NCBI GenBank assembly: GCA_029262875.1
Contig: JAJCYO010000167.1
Location: 1-64,000, forward strand
DNA length: 64,000 bases
Direction: 5' to 3'
Origin: Flavobacteriales bacterium
GTDB taxonomy: Bacteria > Bacteroidota > Bacteroidia > Flavobacteriales_E > Vicingaceae
Shown: piece after piece, positions 34,731 through 42,188 of the stretch
Layout: each line of letters begins with the position of its first letter
Numbering within the stretch: position 1 is the first letter of the stretch
Notes under the pieces: generated by a model
What the model was told of the DNA's origin: nothing
Database searches by the model: none
What the model saw: the letters and a program-made list of their open reading frames with translations, nothing else
Program-made: the position numbers and the translations under genes

Positions 34731-35495
34731 ATGTTGAAAGTAAAGAGCGTTTTAGTATCACAACCAAAACCAGAGACAGAAAAATCACCTTATTTTGATT
34801 TATCTGCGGACTGGAAAGTAAAAATAGATTTTAGACCATTTATTCATATTGAGGGAGTTCCAAGAAAAGAATTTCGTCAACAGAAAATAAATATATTAGA
34901 TTTTGATGCAGTAATATTTACAAGCAGAAATGCTGTGGATCATTACTTTAGAGCAGCAGAGGAATCACGAGTTAGGGTGCCAGATGATATGAAGTATTTC
35001 TGCATATCTGAATCTACAGCATTCTATTTGCAGAAATACATTGTTTACAGAAAAAGGAAAATTTTTCATGGACAACAACGATTTGCAGATTTAATACCAA
35101 CATTAAAAAAGCACAAGGACAATAAATATTTATTGCCATGTTCCGATATATTAAGATCTAATATTCCAGACTTGCTTACAGAGAATGAGATTGATTTTAA
35201 ATGTGCTACACTTTATAGAACCGTTTGTAGTGATTTGTCAGATTTAAAAGATGTTAATTACGATGTATTGGTATTTTTCAGTCCATCAGGAATCAAATCA
35301 CTGTATCAAAATTTCCCTGGTTTTAAACAAAACGATACAAGAATAGCTGTATTTGGACCAACAACAGCAAAAGCGGCAGAAGAGGCAGGATTAAATATTG
35401 ACATTGCTGCCCCTCAACCAGAATCGCCATCAATGACTAGGGCATTAGAGCTTTACATTAAAAAGGCGAATAAAAACGGCAAAAAGAAAAAATAG
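34731..35495 (+). CDS. hemD: Uroporphyrinogen-III synthase-type protein
   Basis: This enzyme cyclises hydroxymethylbilane to uroporphyrinogen III in haem synthesis. The fold is seen as two similar halves. 'AVIFTSRNAVDHYF' is near residue 63, 'KYLLPCSD' near 135 and 'DVLVFFSPSGIKSLYQNFPGF' near 180. 'IAVFGPTTAKAAEEAGL' near 206 closes the second half. The family is poorly conserved, but these motifs are the most diagnostic. The tail 'KKANKNGKKKK' is highly basic. No other hem gene is in the window. A terminator follows at 35507-35540. Confidence 0.88.
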   Translation: MLKVKSVLVSQPKPETEKSPYFDLSADWKVKIDFRPFIHIEGVPRKEFRQQKINILDFDAVIFTSRNAVDHYFRAAEESRVRVPDDMKYFCISESTAFYLQKYIVYRKRKIFHGQQRFADLIPTLKKHKDNKYLLPCSDILRSNIPDLLTENEIDFKCATLYRTVCSDLSDLKDVNYDVLVFFSPSGIKSLYQNFPGFKQNDTRIAVFGPTTAKAAEEAGLNIDIAAPQPESPSMTRALELYIKKANKNGKKKK

Positions 35496-35506
35496 ATTTT
35501 TCAATG

Positions 35507-35540
35507 AAAAAAGAGGCTAATATTTAGCCTCTTTTTTTTG
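35507..35540 (+). terminator. Intrinsic terminator after hemD
   Basis: AGAGGCTAA (35512-35520) pairs with TTAGCCTCT (35524-35532) around a TAT loop. The stem is extended by flanking A/T pairs, and T residues continue to 35539. The following 170 bases hold two small inverted repeats (35652-35669 and 35672-35692) but no gene. Confidence 0.9.
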
Positions 35541-35708
35541 TCAAAATAAAAACATCACGCCCCTTTCTATATTCTTTCCTCAACTGTGCAGGTCTCCCAA
35601 AAGGTCTGTTTTCGTTGAGTTTTCAAATAAATTTAATTTAAGCGTTCTTTTTCTGACACGGTCAGGAATGCTGTTTTTTGAAATAAAACAGTCAGATTTT
35701 CTTCTTAT

Positions 35709-35984
35709 TTAAAGTGCATTATTAATCATTAACATCAATATAATTGAAATAGGTATTAAAATCAATGATACAAGATATACGTATTTGATTATCTTAAATT
35801 TATTGCTATTTGTTTCATCTGATTTAGAAATTAACTTATTTAAATCAGGCAACATCCAATAATAGTTGTGAGTATTTCTATCATCGAATCCATTATTTGC
35901 TAAGACCATCTTAATTTTCCAAGAATAGATGATATAAATTAAAAAAATAATAATCGGGGGAATGAATAATGGGTTAAAATCCAT
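35709..35984 (-). CDS. Hypothetical membrane protein, two predicted helices
   Basis: This 91-residue protein has one membrane helix near the N-terminus (about residues 7-25) and another at the C-terminus (about 66-87). The charged segment 'LNKLISKSDETNSNKFKI' lies between them. I recognise no family. Its ATG lies 4 bases from the first copy of the accessory-block leader repeat (35988-36039), which it shares with the divergent gene at 36039. This gene begins the block of unrecognised genes. Confidence 0.6.
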   Translation of the reverse strand: MDFNPLFIPPIIIFLIYIIYSWKIKMVLANNGFDDRNTHNYYWMLPDLNKLISKSDETNSNKFKIIKYVYLVSLILIPISIILMLMINNAL

Positions 35985-35987
35985 TCT

Positions 35988-36039
35988 TTAAAAATACTCA
36001 AAATATTAAAAGTTCAGATTATTCGTTACTTTAGAAGAG
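35988..36039 (+). repeat. Leader repeat of the accessory block, copy 1
   Basis: The copy sits between two divergent genes. It matches 39990-40041: the first 34 bases are identical except for two A/G changes, and TTAGAAGAG recurs at the same offset. Its core TTAAAAGTTC and the right end, ATTCGTTACTTTAGAAGA, also occur in inverted orientation at 37863-37895. The sequence TACTTTAG (36027-36034) resembles a -7 element and would place the transcript start at the GTG at 36039. Confidence 0.75.
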
Positions 36040-36677
36040 TGAAGAAGTTAATCATCATATTGGTTGTTTTAGTTGCTATAGGAGCCATATATCATTTATT
36101 GGCAAAAACAATATCTGACCATATTTCAGAATCCTATGGAACAGAATTAAACGAAAAGAGATTAGATATTGGTCTACACCCTATAATAGAAAGTAATTCA
36201 ATTGATAGCATCACTTGCAATGAAGAAGTAGATTCTAATGGCTTAAGTTTATTTCTTGATAATGAAAAATCATTTATCAAAGAATGGTCTTTTAATATTA
36301 GCGACAAAGAATACTACAAAAACAAATTAATAGGATATTCTAAAAGTTATTGGTTTTGGGAAAACAGAATTATATATGAAATAGATACATATGAAAAGCC
36401 AATATCCAAATTAGAGAAGGAGAGGCTTCATGTTATGTATGACTATGAAACGAAAGAGTATTTTGCAGAATTAGATACCACAAAGACCAATTTGGCACAG
36501 AACTTAAAGACTCAACGAATTGATAGTATTTACCAATACGCTGAAGATGAAAATTTAATCCTCTGTGGAACTGCGATGTGGGAAATGGAGATGGGGGATG
36601 ATTTTAAGGAGATAGATACAATAGGAATAACCAGACTTGAAGTTGATTTGATACTAAAAAGATGGAACCTAAAGTGA
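36039..36677 (+). CDS. Hypothetical membrane-anchored or secreted protein
   Basis: This 212-residue protein has an N-terminal hydrophobic helix (about residues 3-22, 'LIIILVVLVAIGAIYHLLA'), followed by a soluble extracytoplasmic part. No family is recognised. Two cysteines (in 'SITCNEE' and 'LILCGTA') may pair. The start is GTG at 36039, directly at the end of leader repeat copy 1, so translation may begin at or near the transcript 5' end. The downstream gene overlaps the stop by four bases if its GTG start is used. Confidence 0.65.
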   Translation: MKKLIIILVVLVAIGAIYHLLAKTISDHISESYGTELNEKRLDIGLHPIIESNSIDSITCNEEVDSNGLSLFLDNEKSFIKEWSFNISDKEYYKNKLIGYSKSYWFWENRIIYEIDTYEKPISKLEKERLHVMYDYETKEYFAELDTTKTNLAQNLKTQRIDSIYQYAEDENLILCGTAMWEMEMGDDFKEIDTIGITRLEVDLILKRWNLK

Positions 36678-37072
36678 AAAGATTCCTTATCATATCATTT
36701 TTGTTGATTGTTGGACTCAATGGGTTTGGTCAAGAAAAACTCGATAAATTAATTATTTCTGGAATAATTAATCAAACATTGGATTATTCATATAAAGTTG
36801 AAATTAAGTTCGTAAAACTAAAAGTAGGAGAAACATCAGGGACAACTTATTATTCGTTAGCTGAATGTATAGGAATTCTTACGTTTCTTTATAAGGTAGA
36901 CAATAGATATTTTTTTAAAGAAACTTTTGACAATGAAGACAAAAAGAAATGTGCTAATAATGGAATGATTGTAATCCAGTTGTTAAAGGGAAACCAATAT
37001 GCGTATAACTGGTATTATCCTAATAAGGAACCAGGTTCAAGTGGAATATTGGTTAAAGGTAGCCTAAAGTAA
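36674..37072 (+). CDS. Hypothetical secreted protein
   Basis: This secreted protein of about 132 residues has a signal peptide 'MKRFLIISFLLIVGLNGFGQ' using the GTG at 36674, which overlaps the previous stop as GTGA. An ATG four codons earlier (36662) is also possible. The mature part is beta-rich ('GTTYYSLAECIGILTFLYKV'), with two cysteines. I recognise no family. It is translationally coupled to the preceding gene, and a bidirectional terminator follows. Confidence 0.62.
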   Translation: MKRFLIISFLLIVGLNGFGQEKLDKLIISGIINQTLDYSYKVEIKFVKLKVGETSGTTYYSLAECIGILTFLYKVDNRYFFKETFDNEDKKKCANNGMIVIQLLKGNQYAYNWYYPNKEPGSSGILVKGSLK

Positions 37073-37100
37073 AACCTCCAGCAGTAATGTTGGAGGTTTT
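37071..37100. terminator. Bidirectional terminator between convergent accessory genes
   Basis: AAAACCTCCA (37071-37080) and TGGAGGTTTT (37091-37100) form a perfect 10-bp stem with a 10-base loop. A/T runs on both flanks let it serve both the plus-strand gene ending at 37072 and the minus-strand gene ending at 37099. Confidence 0.85.
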
Positions 37101-37569
37101 ATTTTTGTCTCTCCCTAAATTCTGTGAACAATTCCCAATTACCTTCAATAGGATTATGATATTGTCGGTTAGTATCACTTATGCAATAAACTAAGTAATA
37201 TGGGTCAGCATGATTAATCACATAATCTTCTTCTATTCCCTCATTCATTTTATTGAGAAAAATAATCAAATCAGCTCTTGACACCTCTTTATACAAAGAT
37301 TCTTCATGAACTCTTCTATTAAAGTAAGGTGGTAATGAACAGTCAACAGTATCTATTATACAGTTGTATTTATATTGGTTTTTATAACGAAATATTTTAT
37401 ATGTTTCGTGATGACCTCCCCACTCGCCACATTCAGTAAAATGAGCCTTTACAACAAGTGTGTCCTTTGATTCCATCTTGGTTAAAATTTCATTTACCAT
37501 CTTTACAGATTCGGACTTACATCCAGCAGCAACAATCAAAATGGTTAGTATGACTAATAGTTTTCTCAT
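37099..37569 (-). CDS. Hypothetical lipoprotein
   Basis: This 156-residue predicted lipoprotein has a signal with lipobox 'IVAAGCKSE', giving a lipidated Cys near residue 17. The mature part contains 'CGEWGGHHETYKIFRY', a Cys-Gly-Glu-Trp-Gly-Gly-His-His stretch that might bind metal, and a Tyr-rich C-terminal half. I recognise no family. It overlaps the preceding gene (37566-37862) by 4 bases, giving a two-gene unit behind leader repeat copy 3. Confidence 0.62.
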   Translation of the reverse strand: MRKLLVILTILIVAAGCKSESVKMVNEILTKMESKDTLVVKAHFTECGEWGGHHETYKIFRYKNQYKYNCIIDTVDCSLPPYFNRRVHEESLYKEVSRADLIIFLNKMNEGIEEDYVINHADPYYLVYCISDTNRQYHNPIEGNWELFTEFRERQK

Positions 37570-37862
37570 TTTGTTAGTTCCATTTCTAACTCTTCCCTGA
37601 TAGAATGTAAACCATTTTTAGAGGTCTTAGAAGTCTTTTTATACAATTTTTCACCCTTCTCTGATAAAGTATACTTTTCATCAACTACATAAATTAAACC
37701 CTCATTTAAAAGCCATCCTATAGATGTATTAAATTCTTCATCTGTTGGAATCCATTTATTTATATAATCGTATGCATCTAAAATTTCTGCTTTATCAGAT
37801 GGTTCGTCTTTTGATGTCAAAGCAATAGACAAAAATATGAGTGATATGTTTACGCTATCCAT
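37566..37862 (-). CDS. Hypothetical winged-helix-like protein
   Basis: This 98-residue cytosolic protein contains 'EEFNTSIGWLLNEGLIYVVDEKYTLSEKGEKLYKK' in two segments. This pattern of helix, helix, beta-wing and 'LSEKGEKL' is reminiscent of a small winged-helix domain. The resemblance is by eye only. A DNA-binding or regulatory role is possible but unproven. Its ATG directly follows the TTAGAAGA end of leader repeat copy 3, implying a near-leaderless message. It is the first gene of a two-gene unit. Confidence 0.55.
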   Translation of the reverse strand: MDSVNISLIFLSIALTSKDEPSDKAEILDAYDYINKWIPTDEEFNTSIGWLLNEGLIYVVDEKYTLSEKGEKLYKKTSKTSKNGLHSIREELEMELTK

Positions 37863-37895
37863 TCTTCTAAAGTAACGAATCTGCAGAACTTTTAA
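37863..37895 (-). repeat. Leader repeat of the accessory block, copy 3 (inverted)
   Basis: Read on the minus strand this is TTAAAAGTTC, a variable part, then ATTCGTTACTTTAGAAGA. It matches copy 1 at 29 of 33 positions without gaps. It directly abuts the ATG of the 37566-37862 gene. Its upstream end overlaps the stop codon of the gene at 37892-38356. Confidence 0.68.
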
Positions 37896-38356
37896 TCATT
37901 TACAATATTTGAGTCTAAGGCTTCGGTTTTCTTTCTGAACTTCATCTTTTTATAGAACAAACCAATTATTAAGCAATAAATGATAAATAGTGCCATTTTA
38001 AAAAGCGTAGAATACATCATTGTTTCAAATGCGGATGGTAGAAAAGTCTCATTCAAAAAATAACGTATAAGAACTAACCCTGTATGGTAAATTAATATTG
38101 AAAATATAGATACTGTTATTCCATTGAATACAAATCGCCAGTAACTAAGATGTTTTCCAAATTTCTTATTTAGGTGAAAGCCTAACAGAATCAATCCAAT
38201 TGAGGGAAATATAATAGTTGAGGCAACTCTGATTAGCGTTAATGTATTAGAACGCGGCATATATGAAGTTGAAGAATAGACAACTTGAATTATGAATAGA
38301 CTTATTATCAGAACTAAAGTGAAGATTATTATGGTTGCTACTATTCCTTTTCTCAT
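37892..38356 (-). CDS. Hypothetical membrane protein, four predicted helices
   Basis: This 154-residue integral membrane protein has helices near residues 6-28, 42-62, 76-98 and 115-138, followed by a charged tail 'KKMKFRKKTEALDSNIVND'. It resembles the general style of DUF4199-type proteins of Bacteroidota but lacks motifs I could use to confirm that. It is the last gene of a four-gene minus-strand unit starting at 39986, following the TonB-C-like gene by 6 bases. Confidence 0.6.
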   Translation of the reverse strand: MRKGIVATIIIFTLVLIISLFIIQVVYSSTSYMPRSNTLTLIRVASTIIFPSIGLILLGFHLNKKFGKHLSYWRFVFNGITVSIFSILIYHTGLVLIRYFLNETFLPSAFETMMYSTLFKMALFIIYCLIIGLFYKKMKFRKKTEALDSNIVND

Positions 38357-38362
38357 TTATTC

Positions 38363-39133
38363 CTATCTCCAATTTTCGTTAATAACAAAAGTAATCTCAG
38401 AAGAAACAGGTTTCCCCCTAAGAGTTGCTGGAGACCAATCAGGCATACCTGCCATTATCTTTAGCACTTTTTTCTCGTACTTATTATCTTTTATAAGCAC
38501 AAATCCATCCCAATATCGCATACTATAGGTAACATTAGAAATTTTTCCACTTTCTGATACCTTAAATACCACCCATCTTAAAAACTCTTTATCTTTGAAC
38601 AGCTTTTTTGCTGATTTCATTTTCTTCTTAAGTTGGTTAGGAATAGAGTCACAAGAATTATTTGGCTGAGCAACTACAAAACCCATTCCTATAGCATCTA
38701 AACTATCGGCTTCTTTTTTCCTGTTTTTGAAAAAGGCAATTCCATATTTATCTTGTGCGTATTTTACAGTATACTCTTCAAAACAGAGAACCTCATCTGG
38801 AACAACATCACCAAAATCTAAAACATCTTTTCCTATAAACCCATATTCTTCTTTTAACAGTTCTTTACATGTGGTTGAATTAATGTCAATAGAAAAGTCT
38901 TTTCCAAACATTCGGTGGTATAATGGTAATATTAGAGAATCGTTATTACACATTCTTGATGCTCTCTTTATTAAACGATTACAAAATGGATAATTAATCT
39001 TACGTGGATTAAGTTCTAAGAATTTTTCATATACTAATTCTCCAAGACTATCTCTTTCATTTGTTTGACTGTAAAGATTGTTACACCCAATAAAGGCGAT
39101 TCCAATTATTAATATGATTAGTCTATTTAGCAT
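38363..39133 (-). CDS. Lipoprotein with TonB-type C-terminal domain
   Basis: This 256-residue protein has a lipoprotein-like signal ('IGIAFIGCNN'). The C-terminal 70 residues match the TonB C-terminal fold as found in Bacteroidota 'energy transducer' proteins: 'LRWVVFKVSESGKISNVTY', 'VLKIMAGMPDWSPATLRGKPV' and 'SEITFVIN'. It has no membrane-spanning TonB anchor or proline-rich linker. It is therefore unlikely to be a classical ExbB-coupled transducer; a lipidated stand-alone TonB-C domain is more likely. The first half, with several cysteines, is unrecognised. It overlaps the upstream gene by 1 base. Confidence 0.72.
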   Translation of the reverse strand: MLNRLIILIIGIAFIGCNNLYSQTNERDSLGELVYEKFLELNPRKINYPFCNRLIKRASRMCNNDSLILPLYHRMFGKDFSIDINSTTCKELLKEEYGFIGKDVLDFGDVVPDEVLCFEEYTVKYAQDKYGIAFFKNRKKEADSLDAIGMGFVVAQPNNSCDSIPNQLKKKMKSAKKLFKDKEFLRWVVFKVSESGKISNVTYSMRYWDGFVLIKDNKYEKKVLKIMAGMPDWSPATLRGKPVSSEITFVINENWR

Positions 39134-39702
39134 TATTTATCTTCCTCTAACGGTATTCTCGTTTTTCCTTTATTAAGGTCATAAATGTAAAGACCATGTC
39201 CGTAACCACCTTCTGCAACCAAAAAGTTATTTAGTATTAAATATTTTGTTAACGATTGACCTTCTATTGATGCTGAATTTATTGTATTTTTTATACTAAT
39301 TGATTTATCAAATTCACGAAAAGAATCTGTTTTTACATACTTTTTTAAAACCTTCTGTAAATCTGCATCTTTAAAATGTTTATTGTAATACTCATTATTT
39401 ATTATAGCATAAGACTTATTCCCAATATCATTGCCCTTAAAAATTTTCTTCCCCATGTAAACATCACGTATTAAATCTTTTATATTTTCTTCATAAACTC
39501 CTTGGTTTTTTAGGTAATAATTCAAATCCTCACCAAGAAGACATAACTCATATTTTTCACCATCAATATAAACAGGAAACAATATATGCATTGAGTTATC
39601 ACGCAAAACAACCTCTATATCAACATTTTTATACAATCCATTCTGAGAGACACACCCTAAAAAAGCAATTCCAATTAGTAGTATGAGGAGTTTAGTTTTC
39701 AT
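39133..39702 (-). CDS. Hypothetical lipoprotein
   Basis: This 189-residue predicted lipoprotein has a signal with lipobox 'IGIAFLGCVSQ' almost identical in style to that of the downstream TonB-C-like gene (which has 'IGIAFIGCNN'), suggesting shared ancestry of the signal regions. The mature part is soluble, with 'KYVKTDSFREFDKSISIK' and a Gly/Tyr-rich 'EGGYGHGLYIYD'. I recognise no family. It overlaps the genes on both sides by a single base (TAATG-type), so tight coupling is expected. Confidence 0.6.
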   Translation of the reverse strand: MKTKLLILLIGIAFLGCVSQNGLYKNVDIEVVLRDNSMHILFPVYIDGEKYELCLLGEDLNYYLKNQGVYEENIKDLIRDVYMGKKIFKGNDIGNKSYAIINNEYYNKHFKDADLQKVLKKYVKTDSFREFDKSISIKNTINSASIEGQSLTKYLILNNFLVAEGGYGHGLYIYDLNKGKTRIPLEEDK

Positions 39703-39986
39703 TAATCCATGGATTTAAGTAAAGTGTCTAATTCAAAAGATATTCCTTCTTTCGTGTCAGAAGAAAGAGTGTTAATAGGGCTATCCCAATCTCTATCTTT
39801 TATCACATAGATTTTGTACCCTCCAACTTTAGAAACTATATCTCCATACCACCCTAAATCAACAATCAATTTTGTAGAAATATGTTCTATTTGCAATATA
39901 TCCTCATTATAATCTGAGTCGGAATTTTCAAATAAAAATTCATTCTTGATAACCTTAAACCCTGATGGTATTGTAATTTTATTCAC
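39702..39986 (-). CDS. Hypothetical small cytosolic protein
   Basis: This 94-residue soluble protein has 'KLIVDLGWYGDIVSKVGGYKIYVIKDRDW' (read as two halves) in the centre. The pattern LDLGWYGD...G-Y-x-I-x-VI looks like a small conserved fold, and I have a vague memory of similar stand-alone proteins, but I cannot name a family. The start is a GTG at 39984-39986, with AAGAG just upstream, 4 bases from leader repeat copy 2. It is the first gene of a four-gene minus-strand unit. Confidence 0.58.
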   Translation of the reverse strand: MNKITIPSGFKVIKNEFLFENSDSDYNEDILQIEHISTKLIVDLGWYGDIVSKVGGYKIYVIKDRDWDSPINTLSSDTKEGISFELDTLLKSMD

Positions 39987-39989
39987 CTC

Positions 39990-40041
39990 TTAAAAGTACT
40001 CAAAATATTAAAAGTTCGGATTACATGTTTTGTTAGAAGAG
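39990..40041 (+). repeat. Leader repeat of the accessory block, copy 2
   Basis: It is offset by exactly 4002 bases from copy 1 (35988-36039), with two A/G differences in the first 34 bases and a divergent 9-base stretch before TTAGAAGAG. As in copy 1, a minus-strand gene starts 4 bases to the left. A plus-strand gene follows on the right, here after a longer spacer. Confidence 0.75.
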
Positions 40042-40120
40042 GAAAAAAATAACCGTTTAGTTTATTGATTTAGAGACTCCTTCACTAAGAGGATTGCGAA
40101 AAATGGTTAAATTAGCCTAT

Positions 40121-41188
40121 ATGAACAGAATAGTTATCATTATCATCTTTTCGTTAGTTTGTTTCGAATGTTCAGGGCAGCTTTATAAATTTTCATCTTG
40201 GGTCAAAGCTGGATCTAAAGCTAATAACTATGAAATGGGGCTTGACAATATTGTCTTCAAAACAGGTAAAAAAAGTGTTTATCTTAAGTCCGTTGTGAAA
40301 AATAGTGATGGATATGGTACAATCTCTCAGTATACTGATGCACAGAATTATATAGGAAAGAAAATCAAGGTAACAGGTTACATAAAGTATGAGAATGTAG
40401 AAGGATGGGCTGGAATGTGGTTAAGGATAGATTCTAAGATTGGTAAAAAACCAATTAGATTTGATAACATGAATAATCGAGCTTTGCAGGGAACTTCAGA
40501 CTGGAAGAAGTGTGAAATTGAGATGGATGTTCCTCTTAGTGCAAGCGTGCTAAACTATGGAGCTTTGTTGAATGGTAATGGAAGTATATGGTTTGATAAT
40601 TTTAACATTGAGATACTTGGCCCAAGTTCTATAGCCAATAATTATGACTCAATTCCAACCGAACCAAGGAATACGGACTTTGAAGAAGACTTAGAATTAA
40701 ACTATAATGCTGAAGAAGTTGATTGGAAATCACTAAAAGTGTTTGTGGCAGACAAAGTAGAATTTAATGGAATGAACGCTAATATGACCATCTCAAAATG
40801 CCAAATTATTGAAATAGAATCGAAATCTGGGGTTTCTGGAATTTATGTGATAGGAGATGGGTTGATTAAACTAAAAAATGAAGAATATTCAAGCGATATT
40901 TCAGGTTGTTTATTACGATTCAATCCTAAAGACATGAAGCAATTAATCAACATCGAAAACAAGCAAGAAATTAAATCTAAAAAATTCCTAAAGAGCTCCA
41001 TGAAAAAACTAAAACCCTCGTTTAGACACTGTTATCACAACAAATATGATGCTTTAATCCCTAAACAAGGAAACTACGCTCTAAATTTCTATACTAAAGG
41101 GGGTGAAATATTGGCTTCTTATCGTCAGGAAAAATTAGTCGTGGTATTTGATTATTCAAAGAATAAAATACTTTACAATAAAAAGTAA
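40121..41188 (+). CDS. Secreted protein with galactose-binding-like domain
   Basis: This secreted protein is about 355 residues long. The signal peptide 'MNRIVIIIIFSLVCFECSGQ' supports the ATG at 40121; ATG 40103 and TTG 40094 are in-frame alternatives. Residues about 20-170 form one recognisable domain, with 'GYGTISQYTDAQNYIGKKIKVTGYIK', 'GWAGMWLRID', 'FDNMNNRALQGTSDWKKCEIEMDVP' and 'GNGSIWFDNFNIE' as segments. This matches the jelly-roll domain found fused to some AraC-type regulators and esterases, here as a stand-alone secreted form. The second half (about 200-355) is unrecognised. It lies downstream of leader repeat copy 2. Confidence 0.68.
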   Translation: MNRIVIIIIFSLVCFECSGQLYKFSSWVKAGSKANNYEMGLDNIVFKTGKKSVYLKSVVKNSDGYGTISQYTDAQNYIGKKIKVTGYIKYENVEGWAGMWLRIDSKIGKKPIRFDNMNNRALQGTSDWKKCEIEMDVPLSASVLNYGALLNGNGSIWFDNFNIEILGPSSIANNYDSIPTEPRNTDFEEDLELNYNAEEVDWKSLKVFVADKVEFNGMNANMTISKCQIIEIESKSGVSGIYVIGDGLIKLKNEEYSSDISGCLLRFNPKDMKQLINIENKQEIKSKKFLKSSMKKLKPSFRHCYHNKYDALIPKQGNYALNFYTKGGEILASYRQEKLVVVFDYSKNKILYNKK

Positions 41189-41289
41189 GGTGAGGTTTTT
41201 CCTATGCAGTTACATTTCTTAGAGGGATAATCGCCCTTTAATATTTTATGTATCTTTATAGTATATAGATATTCATTATTATACTTGTC

Positions 41290-41802
41290 ATGATTAGTAC
41301 TATAAACGATAAATTGAAATATTTCTTGATTATTGTAATTCTCTTCTGTTCAACATCCTACATGTTTGCCCAGAATACTGATAGGGATGTTTACGTCACC
41401 TTGCACCCAGAATACAAAGGAGATAAAACCTTCTTTGCTTATAGAGTTTATGAAGGAAAGGCTGAAAAGCTCTTGAACAGGCTGTTGGAAATTAATAAGA
41501 AACGAAGAGGAAGGGATGGGATGCATAAATTTAGTAAACAAAAGATTGATGGAATAGCAAATCTTGTAGACGTGCTAATTTATGAGGGAGTTGAGAATAG
41601 GAAAGACAACCGTTCAACTGGATTCTATTCGTTTACATCAAAAAAGTATAAAAACTCCAGAATTGCTCGAATGACAAAAGAGGATGTCATTGGCTGTCTT
41701 GTCTACATTAAACTTCCGTCTAAGGTTAAATTTGAGCACGCTATTGATAACAAGGAAGACAGTCAGTATGTTGTGGACTATCTTTTAAAACTGCTTGACT
41801 AA
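41290..41802 (+). CDS. Hypothetical secreted protein
   Basis: This 170-residue protein has an N-terminal signal ('YFLIIVILFCSTSYMFAQ') and a basic, soluble mature part. Segments such as 'RDVYVTLHPEYKGDKTFFAYRVYEG' and 'AKLLNRLLEINKKRRGRDG'-like residues are visible, but no family is recognised. A TATACTTG at 41280-41287 is one mismatch from TAnnTTTG but lies too close to the ATG (41290) to be the -7 box. The gene is the last of the accessory block; the 445-base gap before queA follows. Confidence 0.6.
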   Translation: MISTINDKLKYFLIIVILFCSTSYMFAQNTDRDVYVTLHPEYKGDKTFFAYRVYEGKAEKLLNRLLEINKKRRGRDGMHKFSKQKIDGIANLVDVLIYEGVENRKDNRSTGFYSFTSKKYKNSRIARMTKEDVIGCLVYIKLPSKVKFEHAIDNKEDSQYVVDYLLKLLD

Positions 41803-42009
41803 ACTGTGTACTTAAATTGTTTAGATTGTTGTCGCTGGATATTCCCAAGAAAACTTCCTTACCATAAATAATACAAGTTATGAGACAAAAGTTATCTTTC
41901 CAAACAAGGTTATGGTTCTAATAAATAAGGAACTAAAATATTCTAAAAACGATTTTAATTATCTGCATTTCTTTCGCTGATAAAAATTAAAAAATCACGT
42001 TTTTAAATT

Positions 42010-42092
42010 GGAATGCCTTAATTCTATAAAATTAGGGAGGCATCTGCTATGGTTAAAACCCAGATTCTCGGTGTTTTAGCATTCCTTTTTTT
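42010..42092 (+). ncRNA. Candidate structured RNA or complex terminator
   Basis: GGAATGC (42010-42016) pairs with GCATTCC (42079-42085), and seven T residues follow (42086-42092). Inside, CCTTAATT (42016-42023) pairs with AATTAGGG (42030-42037). ATCTG pairs with CAGAT (42042-42046 and 42060-42065 region), enclosing GGTT/AACC. The closing stem plus T-tract looks like a terminator, but the multi-branch interior is longer than ordinary terminators. It could be the 3' end of a small RNA. No Rfam family was recognised. Confidence 0.4.
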
Positions 42093-42188
42093 CGTTAAAA
42101 ATTATCAATGGGAGATTGAAAATGACTACACATTTTTAAGTTAATTTGCACTAATTATTAGTTGCACAGTTGTGGTCTTTGATAACGC

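Noticed and set aside
35652-35692. Terminators for the gene at 35709-35984
   Set aside because: The two inverted repeats (CTGAC-ACG-GTCAG and CTGTTTT...AAAACAG) are not followed by a T-tract on the minus strand.
35988-40041. Integron-like cassette array with the leader repeats as attachment sites
   Set aside because: The repeats are not imperfect palindromes of the attC type, occur in both orientations, lie at gene starts rather than ends, and no integrase is present.
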